This document shows, one piece after another, positions 34,394 through 42,842 of a stretch of 64,000 bases of DNA. Position 1 is the first letter of the stretch, and each line of letters starts with the position of its first letter. The translations under genes were made by a program, and so were the position numbers. The notes below the pieces were generated by a model, which searched no databases, was not told the DNA's origin, and worked only from the letters and a program-made list of their open reading frames with translations. The stretch is from Saccharopolyspora ipomoeae (GTDB lineage Bacteria > Actinomycetota > Actinomycetes > Mycobacteriales > Pseudonocardiaceae), in assembly GCF_029952525.1 (NCBI RefSeq), contig NZ_JASAOF010000018.1, positions 62,001 through 126,000 on the forward strand. Direction: 5' to 3'.

Positions 34394-36007
34394 GTGCAGC
34401 CGTTGCTCGCCAGTGATCCGACCGCGGTCGGCGACTACCGGCTGCTGGCGCGGCTGGGCCGCGGCGCGATGGGCGGGGTCTACCTCGGCCGCTCGCGCGG
34501 CGGTCGCGTGGTCGCGGTCAAGGTCATCCGCGCCGACCTCGCCGAGGACCCCGAGTTCCGCGAGCGGTTCCGCCGCGAGGCCGACGCCGCGCACGCGGTC
34601 GGCGGGTTCTGGACCGCCGCGGTCGTCAACGCCGACCCGGACGCCGAGCAGCCGTGGCTGGCCACCGAGTACGTCCCGGGGCCGACGCTGCACCAGGCGG
34701 TCGCCGACCACGGGGCGCTGCCCGAGGCCACCGTGCGCAGCCTGGGCGCGGGGCTGGCCGAGGCGCTGGTGGCCATCCACAACGCCGAGCTGGTGCACCG
34801 CGACCTCAAGCCCGCCAACGTCCTGCTGGGGCCGGACGGGCCGCGCGTCATCGACTTCGGCATCTCCCGCGCCATGACCGGGCATTCGCTGACCGCCACC
34901 GGCATCTTCCTCGGGACGCCGGGGTTCTTCTCGCCCGAGCAGACGCTCGGCGGCGACGTGGGACCCGCCAGCGACGTGTTCTCGCTGGGCGCGGTGCTGG
35001 TGTTCGCCGCGACCGGCTGCGGGCCGTTCGGCGAGGAGAGCACGGCTTCGCTGCTGTACAAGGTCGCCCACGCCGAGCCCGACCTGGAGAAGGTGCCCGA
35101 CGGACTCCGGCCGCTGCTGGCGGAGTGCCTGGCCAAGGACCCGGCGGACCGGCCGACCCCGACGCAGATGCTGGACCGGATCGGTGAGACCAGCCCGCAG
35201 GGCAGCGGTTGGCTGCCGCAACCCATCACCGCGGTGATCGCCCAGCACGCCACCGAGCTGCAGCGCACCGCGCAGGCACCGGACGCTCCCCCGGCACCGC
35301 CCGCGCCGCCGAACCCGCCGAAGCAGCAGACCCGGACCTACACCCAGTCCGCACCCGCCCCGTCCGCTCCGGCCCCGCCCTCAGCCGCTCCTGCCGCGCC
35401 CGTCGCGGCGGCTCCGGCTTCGCCGATGCGGCAGCCGATCACGCCCGCGGCGCCGCAGAAGCGCGCCACCCAGGCGCAGGTCGTCCAGGTGCGCCGGGAC
35501 GGGCCCGGCCCCGAGTTCCGCACCGCCGGGCGGGTGTCCGCCGGCATCTGGGCGGCGTTCTTCGCGGCGCTGCTGGTCGGCGTCGCCTACCTCGCCGAGC
35601 GCGTCAGCGTCGACCGGGAACCGCTGTTCCTGCTCGGCGCCGGGCTGCTGGTGTTCGGCGCGATCTGGTCGGTGGGGCGGATGCTGGCGCCGAGCCTGCG
35701 GTTGAAGGTCAACGGCGACGGCGTCGTGGTGCACCGGTTCGGGCTGACCCGCGAGTACCCGTGGAGTCAGATCTCTCGGGTCGGCGTGGTCGGTCGCGGC
35801 AAGTCGACGGCGCTGGCGCTGTGGCTGGCCGACGGTTCGGCGCCCAGCTCGGCGCTGTGGCTCCGGGTGCGGCGCTACCACGGCGGCGGTCGGGTCTACC
35901 CGATCGGAGCGACCGGCGGGTTCATCGCCCGGCGGCAGGAGGCCCGCCGGCTGCGGACGGCCCTGGAGCAGTACGCCCCGGGGCGGTACGACTCACGCAT
36001 CCTCTGA
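34394..36007 (+). CDS. Membrane Ser/Thr protein kinase with C-terminal PH-like cytoplasmic domain
   Basis: A 537-residue Hanks-type kinase. The kinase domain spans about 14-265: LGRGAMGGVY (21-30), K43, H135-R-D137-LKPANV, D154-F-G156, and SPE (181) in place of APE. A Pro/Ala linker (about 285-385) leads to two membrane helices (about 395-435), then about 100 residues starting LRLKVNGDGVVVHRFGL that look like a bacterial PH (bPH) module. With two helices the C-terminus returns to the cytoplasm, so there is no external PASTA sensor. The GTG start follows a GGGGGCG site. Substrates unknown. Confidence 0.88.
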   Translation: MQPLLASDPTAVGDYRLLARLGRGAMGGVYLGRSRGGRVVAVKVIRADLAEDPEFRERFRREADAAHAVGGFWTAAVVNADPDAEQPWLATEYVPGPTLHQAVADHGALPEATVRSLGAGLAEALVAIHNAELVHRDLKPANVLLGPDGPRVIDFGISRAMTGHSLTATGIFLGTPGFFSPEQTLGGDVGPASDVFSLGAVLVFAATGCGPFGEESTASLLYKVAHAEPDLEKVPDGLRPLLAECLAKDPADRPTPTQMLDRIGETSPQGSGWLPQPITAVIAQHATELQRTAQAPDAPPAPPAPPNPPKQQTRTYTQSAPAPSAPAPPSAAPAAPVAAAPASPMRQPITPAAPQKRATQAQVVQVRRDGPGPEFRTAGRVSAGIWAAFFAALLVGVAYLAERVSVDREPLFLLGAGLLVFGAIWSVGRMLAPSLRLKVNGDGVVVHRFGLTREYPWSQISRVGVVGRGKSTALALWLADGSAPSSALWLRVRRYHGGGRVYPIGATGGFIARRQEARRLRTALEQYAPGRYDSRIL

Positions 36008-36120
36008 CACCCGCTGGCACAACGAAGCTTCGCCTTCACTCGAATCTACGCAACGAAGCGACGCAACAAGCAAGGCTCGACGACTGAAATCAACTGGACC
36101 GCCGTCATAGCCTTGTGCTC

Positions 36121-37347
36121 ATGGCTACCGTCCACCCCCATCTCGACACCCAGTCCCGCGCCGACGAGTTCCTGGCGCTCGACGAGCGCTACAGCGCGCA
36201 CAACTACCACCCGCTGCCGGTCGTGATCGCCGAGGCCGAGGGCGCCTGGATGACCGATGTGGACGGTCGCCGGTACCTGGACTTCCTGGCGGGCTACTCG
36301 GCCCTGAACTTCGGCCACCGCCACCCCGACCTGGTCGCCGCGGCCACCGAGCAGCTGGGCCGGTTGACGCTGACCAGCCGCGCGTTCCACCACGACCAGC
36401 TCGGGCCGTTCTGCCGCGAGCTCGCCGAGCTCACCGGCACCGACCGGGTGCTGCCGATGAACTCCGGCGCCGAGGCCGTCGAGTCGGCGATCAAGATCGC
36501 CCGCAAGTGGGCCTACCAGGTCAAGGGCGTGCCGGAGAACCAGGCCGAGATCATCGTGGCCGGGTCGAACTTCCACGGCCGCACCACCACGATCGTGTCG
36601 TTCTCGACCGACCCGGAGGCCCGCGCCGAGTTCGGCCCCTACACGCCCGGGTTCACCGTCACCTCCTACGGCGACGCGTCCTCGGTGGAGGCCGCGATCA
36701 GCGAGCGGACCGCCGCGGTGCTGGTCGAACCCATCCAGGGCGAGGCCGGCGTGATCGTGCCGCCCGCGGACTACCTGCCGCGGCTGCGGCGCGCCTGCGA
36801 CGAGCACGGCGCGCTGCTGATCTGCGACGAGATCCAGTCCGGCCTGGCCCGCACCGGTGAGCTGCTGGCCAGCGCCCACGACGGCGTCCGCGCCGACCTG
36901 TACACGCTGGGCAAGGCGCTGGGCGGCGGCATCCTCCCGGTCTCGGCCGTGGTCGGCCGCGACGACGTCATCGGCGTGCTGCAGCCCGGCCAGCACGGCT
37001 CGACCTTCGGCGGCAACCCCCTCGCCGCGGCCGTCGGCCGCGCGGTGATCCGCCTGCTGAGCACCGGGGAGTTCCAGCAGCGCTCCCGCGAACTGGGCGC
37101 CCACCTGCACGAACGCCTCGCCGGACTGTCCGGCGTGGCCGAGGTCCGCGGCCGCGGCCTGTGGGCGGGCGTCGAGATCGCCCCCGGCGGCCCCACCGGC
37201 CGCCAGGCGAGCGAAGCGCTGATGGCCGGGGGCGTCCTCTGCAAGGAAACCCAGGCCACCACGCTGCGCATCGCCCCGCCCCTGACGATCAGCCGCGACG
37301 ACCTCGACACCGGCATCGACGCCATCGCCGACGTCCTCGCGAAGTGA
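36121..37347 (+). CDS. rocD: Ornithine aminotransferase
   Basis: A 408-residue class III PLP aminotransferase converting ornithine and 2-oxoglutarate to glutamate semialdehyde and glutamate. N-terminal NYHPLPVVIAEAEGAWMTDV and LDFLAGYSALNFGHRHP are typical of ornithine aminotransferases; PLP contacts are D236 (LLICDEIQSG) and the Schiff-base K265 (TLGKALGGG). TFGGNPLAAA follows. ATG at 36121 is used; a GTG two codons upstream is possible. Neither has a clear ribosome-binding site, so the mRNA may be leaderless. No arginase or other arginine gene is adjacent. Confidence 0.92.
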   Translation: MATVHPHLDTQSRADEFLALDERYSAHNYHPLPVVIAEAEGAWMTDVDGRRYLDFLAGYSALNFGHRHPDLVAAATEQLGRLTLTSRAFHHDQLGPFCRELAELTGTDRVLPMNSGAEAVESAIKIARKWAYQVKGVPENQAEIIVAGSNFHGRTTTIVSFSTDPEARAEFGPYTPGFTVTSYGDASSVEAAISERTAAVLVEPIQGEAGVIVPPADYLPRLRRACDEHGALLICDEIQSGLARTGELLASAHDGVRADLYTLGKALGGGILPVSAVVGRDDVIGVLQPGQHGSTFGGNPLAAAVGRAVIRLLSTGEFQQRSRELGAHLHERLAGLSGVAEVRGRGLWAGVEIAPGGPTGRQASEALMAGGVLCKETQATTLRIAPPLTISRDDLDTGIDAIADVLAK

Positions 37348-37419
37348 CCGCTCCGCTGCGGCGCTGATGCCGGAACCCGTTCACCGCCCGCGGTCGCGGT
37401 GCCGACGACCGTGGGCAGT

Positions 37420-37488
37420 GGACGGTTTTAGCCATAATCACCCATGATCAATGTCCGAAATGTCGGGACAATTATGGCTAAAACTGTC
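37420..37488 (-). repeat. Dispersed palindromic element, copy C
   Basis: Arms GTTTTAGCCATAAT (37425-37438) and ATTATGGCTAAAAC (37471-37484) pair perfectly around a 32-nt core. The core is in the opposite orientation to copies A, B and D. Read on the minus strand it has TGTCCCGACATTTCGGACA and TTGATCATGGGTG. It lies between the converging rocD and ZapE-like genes. Confidence 0.9.
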
Positions 37489-37551
37489 GCCTCCGCAGCA
37501 CCGCGCCCCACCCAGCACCCCAGGACGCGGGATCGGGGTCTCGGGTGGGGG

Positions 37552-38583
37552 TCAGGACTTGGTGAGGTCTCGGGAGAGGGCTGTGAGGCGGCTGATCGCG
37601 CGGAGGTACTTCTTGCGGTAGCCGCCCTGCAGCATCTCCTCGGTGAACAGGCCCGACAGCGGGGTTCCGGAGACGCGGACCGGGATGGCGCGGTCGTAGA
37701 GCCGGTCGGCCAGCGCCACCAGCCGCAACGCCACGTCCTGGTCCGGGGCGGCGTGCACACCGGAGAGGTGCACGGCCGTGATGCCGTCGACGAGCCGGCC
37801 GTACTTCGAGGCGTGCAGGCCCGCGAGGAATCCGCACAGCTCGTCGAAGTCGTCGAGCGTGGACCCGTCGGTGGCCTCGGCCAGCCGCGACAGCTCGTCG
37901 TCGGCCATCGGCGGCGGCGCGTCGGGCAGACCGCGGTGCCGGTAGTCCGGTCCGTCGACCCGCACCACGCCGAACCGGTTGGACATCGCGTGGATCTCCC
38001 GCAGGAAGTCCACCGCCGCGAACCGGCCCTCGCCGAGCTTGTCCGGCAGCGTGTTCGACGTGGCCGCCACGTGCACACCGGCGTCGGTGAGCTTCGCGAT
38101 CAGCTGGGTCACCAGCATCGTGTCGCCCGGGTCGTCCAGCTCGAACTCGTCGATGGCCAGCAGCCGGTGCTCGGAGAGCCGCCGCACGGTCTCGGCGAAG
38201 CCCAGCGCGCCGACCAGGTTGGTGATCTCGACGAAGGTCCCGTAGGACTTGGTGCCCTCGGTGGCGTGCCACAGCGAGGCCAGCAGGTGGGTCTTGCCGA
38301 CGCCGAACCCGCCGTCGAGGTAGAGCCCGCGCTTGTCGCCGTCGGTCTTCTTCCTGCCCCCGAACATCCCGCGCAGCCAACCGCCGCCACCGCTGCCGGC
38401 AGCGTTGATGCGCTGGGCGAACGCCGAGCAGTCCCGCACGGCCTCGGCCTGGCTGGGCTCCTCGGGGTTGGGGATGTAGGTCTCGAAGCGGGCCGCCTCG
38501 AAGCGCGGAGGCGGCGTCATCGCCTGGACCAGCTCGTCCGGGGTGATCTCTGGACGGCGGTCGACCAGACGGGCGAAATTCAT
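37552..38583 (-). CDS. zapE: ZapE/AFG1-type ATPase
   Basis: A 343-residue P-loop ATPase of the AFG1 family. Walker A is GLYLDGGFGVGKTHLLASL, Walker B is LLAIDEFELDDPGD, the sensor region is VHVAATSNTLPDKLGEGRF, and the C-terminal block has GLFTEEMLQGGYRKKYLRAISRL. In E. coli ZapE associates with the Z-ring; mitochondrial AFG1 helps protein turnover. The ATG at 38583 (MNFARLVDRRPEIT) fits the family; the longer frame to 38631 lacks a site. It converges on rocD and is divergent from the Asp23 cluster. Confidence 0.9.
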   Translation of the reverse strand: MNFARLVDRRPEITPDELVQAMTPPPRFEAARFETYIPNPEEPSQAEAVRDCSAFAQRINAAGSGGGGWLRGMFGGRKKTDGDKRGLYLDGGFGVGKTHLLASLWHATEGTKSYGTFVEITNLVGALGFAETVRRLSEHRLLAIDEFELDDPGDTMLVTQLIAKLTDAGVHVAATSNTLPDKLGEGRFAAVDFLREIHAMSNRFGVVRVDGPDYRHRGLPDAPPPMADDELSRLAEATDGSTLDDFDELCGFLAGLHASKYGRLVDGITAVHLSGVHAAPDQDVALRLVALADRLYDRAIPVRVSGTPLSGLFTEEMLQGGYRKKYLRAISRLTALSRDLTKS

Positions 38584-38850
38584 GCGACCGACTCTATAAC
38601 CGGGGCCCGCCGCGCCAGCTCTCACCGGCACGTGCTCCTGCTCACCGTCGCGCGATCAACCGCGTTCGGGAGCCGGTTCGCCGCCGCTTCTGCGTTGCGG
38701 AAGAATGCGCGAGTGACGGATGGGGCGCCGTCGTCCGGCACCGAATGGTGCCGTCCCCGCACCTGGGACACCCTCGGATCAGGTGCGACCAGAACTCGCG
38801 TCACACCTCGCCGAATCGCTTCGGCGTTACCGGGAAGGAGCTGCATTTCC

Positions 38851-39366
38851 ATGGCCCAGAACAGCGGCACGCCGTCCGGTCAGACCACCCAGGCGGGCAC
38901 TTCGAGCACCGAGCGGCGCATTCCGGAGACGCGCACCGGCGGTTCGCCCGCACGGCTCGCCGACGAGACCTCGCAGGGCAAGACGACCATCGCCGCCTCG
39001 GTGGTGCAGAAGATCGCCGGGATCGCCGCGCGCGAGGTCTCCGGCGTCTACGCGATGGGCGGCGGAGTTTCGCGGGCCTTCGGCGCCCTGCGCGACCGGA
39101 TCCCGGGCGGCAGCGGCACCTCCTCCACCTCGGGCGTGCAGGTCGAGGTCGGCGAGAAGCAGGCGGCGGTGGACCTGGACATCGTCGTCGAGTACGGAGC
39201 GTCCATCGTGGACCTCTCCCGCGCGGTGCGGCGCAACGTGATCACCGCGGTGGAGCGGATGACCGGGCTCGACGTCATCGAGGTCAACATCGTCGTCAAC
39301 GACATCCACCTGCCCAGCGAGGACGAGGAGGAGGCGTCGCAGCCCGCGCCCTCGCGCGTGGAGTGA
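38851..39366 (+). CDS. Asp23/Gls24 envelope stress protein
   Basis: A 171-residue protein. After a disordered Ser/Thr/Gly-rich N-terminus (1-45) the Asp23 domain runs about 46-150: TTIAASVVQKIAGIAAREVS, GVYAMGGG, VEVGEKQAAVDLDIVVEYGA and AVERMTGLDVIEVNIVVNDI. In Staphylococcus Asp23 sits under the membrane held by AmaP; an AmaP-like gene ends this cluster. The ATG has GAAGGAG 10 nt upstream. First of seven tightly spaced genes. Confidence 0.88.
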   Translation: MAQNSGTPSGQTTQAGTSSTERRIPETRTGGSPARLADETSQGKTTIAASVVQKIAGIAAREVSGVYAMGGGVSRAFGALRDRIPGGSGTSSTSGVQVEVGEKQAAVDLDIVVEYGASIVDLSRAVRRNVITAVERMTGLDVIEVNIVVNDIHLPSEDEEEASQPAPSRVE

Positions 39367-39401
39367 CGCCGTCCCCCACCCACACCGCCGAGGAGGCCCA
39401 G

Positions 39402-39704
39402 GTGCCGGAGCAGCACACCGCTCAGGAGCTCGCCGATGCGGTGCTCGCGCACCCGTCGGTGGCGCGGTTGCACGGCGGCGCGTTCGGCGAGATCGCGTCC
39501 TACTTCCCCGGACAACGCATCACCGGCGTGCGGATGTCCGAGGACGGGCCGGTGGAGATCGGCGTGGTGCTGCGGCTGGACCGCCCGCTCACCGAGACCC
39601 TCGACGACCTGCGCGGTGCGCTGGCCGAACGGCTCGGCGGGACCCGGGTGGACATCTACGTCTCGGACGTGGACGCCGGCGACGACGCCCCGGAGGCTGG
39701 GTGA
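39402..39704 (+). CDS. Small acidic protein of the Asp23 cluster
   Basis: A 100-residue protein with no named family. It has QELADAVLAHPSVARLHGG, then GEIASYFPGQRITGVRMSED and ALAERLGGTRVDIYVSDVD, suggesting a small alpha/beta domain distantly like Asp23 repeats. The GTG at 39402 has AGGAGG five nt before it; another GTG overlapping the previous stop (39363) is possible but lacks a site. Third-strand residues (VEIGVVLRLDRP) resemble the beta hairpin of the neighbouring Asp23 proteins. Confidence 0.7.
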   Translation: MPEQHTAQELADAVLAHPSVARLHGGAFGEIASYFPGQRITGVRMSEDGPVEIGVVLRLDRPLTETLDDLRGALAERLGGTRVDIYVSDVDAGDDAPEAG

Positions 39705-39747
39705 GCCGGGACCGGGTGAACCGGCCGGACCGGACGGGAGGCGCAGA

Positions 39748-40014
39748 ATGGTGGACGTGCAGCACGATCCGGCGACGCGCGCCGAGATCCGCGCGTTCGT
39801 CCGGGAGAACCACCCGGACGTGGGAGGGGACCCGGAGGCCTTCGCCGCCGGGCTCGCCCGGCTGCGCGCCCGCCTTCCCGACGATGACCGCGACGACGAT
39901 CCCCGGTTTTGGGCGCCGATCGTCGTCGAGGTGAGGCCGCGCGGGGTCCGCGGCCTGCTGCACCGCGCCCGGTGCCGGTGGCGGCGCCACCACGCCCCAC
40001 CCCGAGTTCGATGA
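39748..40014 (+). CDS. DnaJ-like HPD mini-protein in the Asp23 cluster
   Basis: An 88-residue protein. The N-terminal half has IRAFVRENHPDVGGDPEAFA followed by a helix, resembling helices II-III of a J-domain with its HPD motif but lacking helix I. The rest is basic (RARCRWRRHHAPPRVR). The ATG has GGGAGG 6 nt upstream. A complete J-domain is ~70 residues, so recruitment of Hsp70 by this truncated form is only a possibility. It sits inside an otherwise envelope-stress operon. Confidence 0.65.
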   Translation: MVDVQHDPATRAEIRAFVRENHPDVGGDPEAFAAGLARLRARLPDDDRDDDPRFWAPIVVEVRPRGVRGLLHRARCRWRRHHAPPRVR

Positions 40015-40045
40015 CCCGCTCGTTTCTTCCACAGGAGGCTCGGAG

Positions 40046-40228
40046 ATGAATGCGACGCAGACCGGACTGATCTCCGGACTGATCCTCGGCACCGCCGCCG
40101 CGGTCGGCGGTTTCAGCGGGTTCCTGATCGCGCTGCTGATCGGCATCGTCGGTCTGGTGATCGGCCGGATCCTCGACGGCGAGCTGGAGATCGGCGACCT
40201 GCTGGGCCGCGCCAAGGACCGCCGATGA
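40046..40228 (+). CDS. Small two-helix membrane protein (DUF2273-like) of the Asp23 cluster
   Basis: A 60-residue protein with two adjacent hydrophobic segments (GLISGLILGTAAAVGGFSGF and LIALLIGIVGLVIGRIL) and a charged tail (GELEIGDLLGRAKDRR). The pattern matches the DUF2273 proteins found with Asp23/AmaP. The ATG has GGAG upstream. Its stop overlaps the next ATG (ATGA). Confidence 0.75.
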   Translation: MNATQTGLISGLILGTAAAVGGFSGFLIALLIGIVGLVIGRILDGELEIGDLLGRAKDRR

Positions 40229-40590
40229 CCGCAACCGCGACCAGCCCCGAGGAGACCGTCCCCGACGAGGACTCCGGCGAGCGCGGCAGCCTGCACGTCA
40301 ACCGGTCGGTGCTGCGCAAGATCGCCGCGCACGCCGCCGACGTCGACCCGGGCAGCGCGCGCAGCGGCCGCAAGCACACCGCCGGGGCCGAGGTCAGCGG
40401 CCCTGACGACGCGCTGCGGGTCCGGCTGACCGTGGCGCTGCGCTACCCGAACCCGGTTCGGGACTCGGTGGCCTCGATGCGCGAGCGCGTCGGCACCGAG
40501 CTCGCCCGCATCGCGGGCTGCCGGGTCCGCAGCGTCGACGTGACGGTGTCCGCCCTGGTCCCGCCGGCCGCACCGCCGAGGGTGGAGTGA
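40225..40590 (+). CDS. Second Asp23/Gls24-like protein
   Basis: A 121-residue protein with an acidic N-terminus (1-22) and a compact Asp23-like domain: LHVNRSVLRKIAAHAADVDP, DDALRVRLTVALRYPNPVRD and ELARIAGCRVRSVDVTVSAL. The ATG overlaps the preceding stop by 4 nt, indicating coupling. Shorter than the first Asp23 gene; it may form mixed assemblies with it, by inference. Confidence 0.75.
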   Translation: MTATATSPEETVPDEDSGERGSLHVNRSVLRKIAAHAADVDPGSARSGRKHTAGAEVSGPDDALRVRLTVALRYPNPVRDSVASMRERVGTELARIAGCRVRSVDVTVSALVPPAAPPRVE

Positions 40591-40593
40591 GCG

Positions 40594-41130
40594 ATGCGCC
40601 TGTTCGTAAGACTGATCACCGCCGTCGCCGGGGTCGTCGGGGCCGCGGTCGGGGTGCTGCTGACCGTCGAGTCGGCGTGGTCGCTGATCCGGCCCGGCGC
40701 GCGCGGGCTGATCGTGGGTCCCGCGGCGGTGCGCGATGCGCTGAGCGGGTTCTCGTGGGACGACGCGCCGGTGCGGATCGTCGCGATCGCGCTCGTCGTG
40801 CTCGGCGTGGTGCTGCTGATCGCCGCGATCGCCTCGGGCCACCGCGAGCTGCGACTGCACGACCCGGCGCCGGAGGTCACGGTGACCACGGACCGGCGCT
40901 CGCTGGCGCGGCTGGTCGGCCACCAGGTCCGCGACCAGGACGGTGTCGCGGGAGCGACCGTCACGGCGGGCTCCAAGCGGGTGCGGGTCAAGGCCGCCGC
41001 TCGCTTCCGCGAATCCGGTGACCTGCGGGAACGGCTGACGTCCACCGCTGAGCACGCGGTCGCCGACCTGCCGCTGCCGAGCACGCCGAAGGTGCTGGTG
41101 TCGGTGACCGCGCCCAAGGAGCGCCGATGA
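40594..41130 (+). CDS. DUF6286-type membrane protein of the Asp23 cluster
   Basis: A 178-residue protein with two membrane helices (about 7-28 and 58-80) and a cytoplasmic C-terminal domain (PEVTVTTDRRSLARLVGHQV, VAGATVTAGSKRVRVKAAAR). The layout matches the DUF6286 family found in actinobacterial Asp23 loci. It starts 3 nt after the previous stop and its own stop overlaps the next ATG (ATGA). Confidence 0.78.
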   Translation: MRLFVRLITAVAGVVGAAVGVLLTVESAWSLIRPGARGLIVGPAAVRDALSGFSWDDAPVRIVAIALVVLGVVLLIAAIASGHRELRLHDPAPEVTVTTDRRSLARLVGHQVRDQDGVAGATVTAGSKRVRVKAAARFRESGDLRERLTSTAEHAVADLPLPSTPKVLVSVTAPKERR

Positions 41131-41729
41131 CCGAGATCAAGCCGAGCAGCACGCCGATCGGTCGCAGCGCCGCGTTCGAGCGCGGCGCCGTGGTCCTGCT
41201 GGGCGTGCTGTCGCTGCTGGCGGGTGCGGCGGCCATCGTGGTCGGTTCCGGCGCGCTGGGCGTGTTCCGCGCCCGGCGGCCGCTGGCGGACCCGCTGCTG
41301 GCGCAGTGGCTGGCCGACCACGCGCAGCTGGCCGGGGTGATCGGACTGGTCGCCGGGGTGGTGCTGTTCGTGATCGGCCTGTGGTGGGTGGTGCGCGCGT
41401 TGCGCCCCGAGCAGCGTCCGGACGTGCGCCTGGAGCACGCCGACGCCGGCGACCTGAACGTCACCGCGGGCGCGCTGGCCAACGCCGTGCGCACCGACGC
41501 CGAGCAGGTCTCGGGCGTCACGCGGGCGCGGGTGCGGATGGCCGGGACGGACCGGTCGCCGTCGCTGCGCCTAACGCTGTCGCTGAAGGAGGGCACCAAC
41601 GTCCGGCACGTGTGGGAGGAGCTGGACGAGAAGGTCCTCGCCCGCGCCCGCCAGGCGTTGGGCCGCGAGACCCTGCCCACTGCGATCCGGCTGCGCCTCG
41701 ACCGGGGCCCCAAGCAGCGGGTGCGCTGA
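41127..41729 (+). CDS. amaP: AmaP-like membrane anchor for Asp23
   Basis: A 200-residue protein with two helices (about 19-42 and 66-90) and a C-terminal domain containing LNVTAGALANAVRTDAEQVS, SLRLTLSLKEGTNVRHVWEE and ARQALGRETLPTAIRLRLD. This is the AmaP arrangement; AmaP holds Asp23 at the membrane in Staphylococcus aureus. The ATG overlaps the previous stop by 4 nt. The symbol is by family and position, and actinobacterial function is untested. Confidence 0.75.
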   Translation: MTEIKPSSTPIGRSAAFERGAVVLLGVLSLLAGAAAIVVGSGALGVFRARRPLADPLLAQWLADHAQLAGVIGLVAGVVLFVIGLWWVVRALRPEQRPDVRLEHADAGDLNVTAGALANAVRTDAEQVSGVTRARVRMAGTDRSPSLRLTLSLKEGTNVRHVWEELDEKVLARARQALGRETLPTAIRLRLDRGPKQRVR

Positions 41730-42832
41730 TGCTGCCGCTGCAGCCGCCGGTGAAACCGATGCTGGCCAGCCCGGTCGACGGCGTCCCGCACCGCGACGGC
41801 CTGCTGTTCGAACCGAAGTGGGACGGCTTCCGCTGCCTGGCCTTCGTCGAACCGGGATCGCCGCCGCTGCTGCAGTCGCGCACCGGGCGCGGGCTGGAGC
41901 GCTACTTCCCGGAGGTGCGGTCGACGCTGGCGGAGCAGCTGGAGCGCCCCGCGGTGCTCGACGGCGAGCTGGTGGTGATCCACCGCGACGACGAGGGCGA
42001 CCGGCTCGACTGGGACCTGCTCAGCGAGCGCATCCACCCGGCCGCCAGCAGGGTCAACACCCTCGCCGAGCGCACCCCGGCCACGTTCATCGCCTTCGAC
42101 CTGCTGGCCCTGGACGACCAGGACCTCACCGCCTCGCCGCAGTCGGAGCGCCGCGAGCTGCTGACCGACCTCGGCCTGGACCGGTCGGGTCTGCGCACGA
42201 CACCGGCCACCGAGGACCCGGAGCTGGCCGAGGAGTGGTTCCGCCTGTTCGAAGGCGCCGGGCTGGACGGGGTCGTCGCCAAACCGCTCGACGGCGCCTA
42301 CGTGCCGGGCAAGCGGACCATGCTCAAGATCAAGCACTCGCGCACCGCCGACTGCGTGGTCGCCGGGCTCCGCTGGCACGCCAACACCGAACCCGGCACC
42401 GCCGTCGGCTCGCTGCAGCTGGGGTTGCACGACGAGCGCGGGGTGCTGCACCACGTCGGCGTCGTCGGGGCCTTCCCCGCCGCGCGGCGGCGCGAGCTGG
42501 CCGGCGAGCTCGCCGAGCTCATCACCGAGGGCGAGCACCCGTGGGTCGGCGAGAACGCCACCGGGCGGCGGCTCCCGGGATCGGTGAACCGCTGGAACAG
42601 CACCGAGCAGCCGTGGGTGCCGCTGCGCCCGGAGCGGGTCGTGGAGGTCTCCTACGACCACACCGAGGGCGGGGTCCCGGCCCGGTTCCGGCACACCGCG
42701 CAGTTCGTGCGCTGGCGGCCCGACCGCGATCCGGGCTCCTGCGACTACGCCCAGCTGGAGGAACCGGCGCGCTACGACCTCGACTCGGTGCTGTTCGGTT
42801 CCGCGCACCGGACGGATCGTTCGGACCGGTAA
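41729..42832 (+). CDS. ATP-dependent DNA ligase (LigC-type)
   Basis: A 367-residue ligase with adenylation and OB-fold domains. Motif I is FEPKWDGFR with the nucleophile K30; later blocks are AVLDGELVV, FIAFDLLAL, DGVVAKPLDGAYVPGKRTM and LKIKHSRTADCVV; the OB domain carries RPERVVEVSYDH. No primase or nuclease domain is attached, so it resembles LigC rather than LigD; LigC acts in repair, alternative end joining or base-excision-type gap filling in mycobacteria. The ATG shares one base with the previous stop (TGATG), an unexpected coupling to the Asp23 cluster. Confidence 0.9.
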   Translation: MLPLQPPVKPMLASPVDGVPHRDGLLFEPKWDGFRCLAFVEPGSPPLLQSRTGRGLERYFPEVRSTLAEQLERPAVLDGELVVIHRDDEGDRLDWDLLSERIHPAASRVNTLAERTPATFIAFDLLALDDQDLTASPQSERRELLTDLGLDRSGLRTTPATEDPELAEEWFRLFEGAGLDGVVAKPLDGAYVPGKRTMLKIKHSRTADCVVAGLRWHANTEPGTAVGSLQLGLHDERGVLHHVGVVGAFPAARRRELAGELAELITEGEHPWVGENATGRRLPGSVNRWNSTEQPWVPLRPERVVEVSYDHTEGGVPARFRHTAQFVRWRPDRDPGSCDYAQLEEPARYDLDSVLFGSAHRTDRSDR

Positions 42833-42842
42833 CCTCCGGCTC

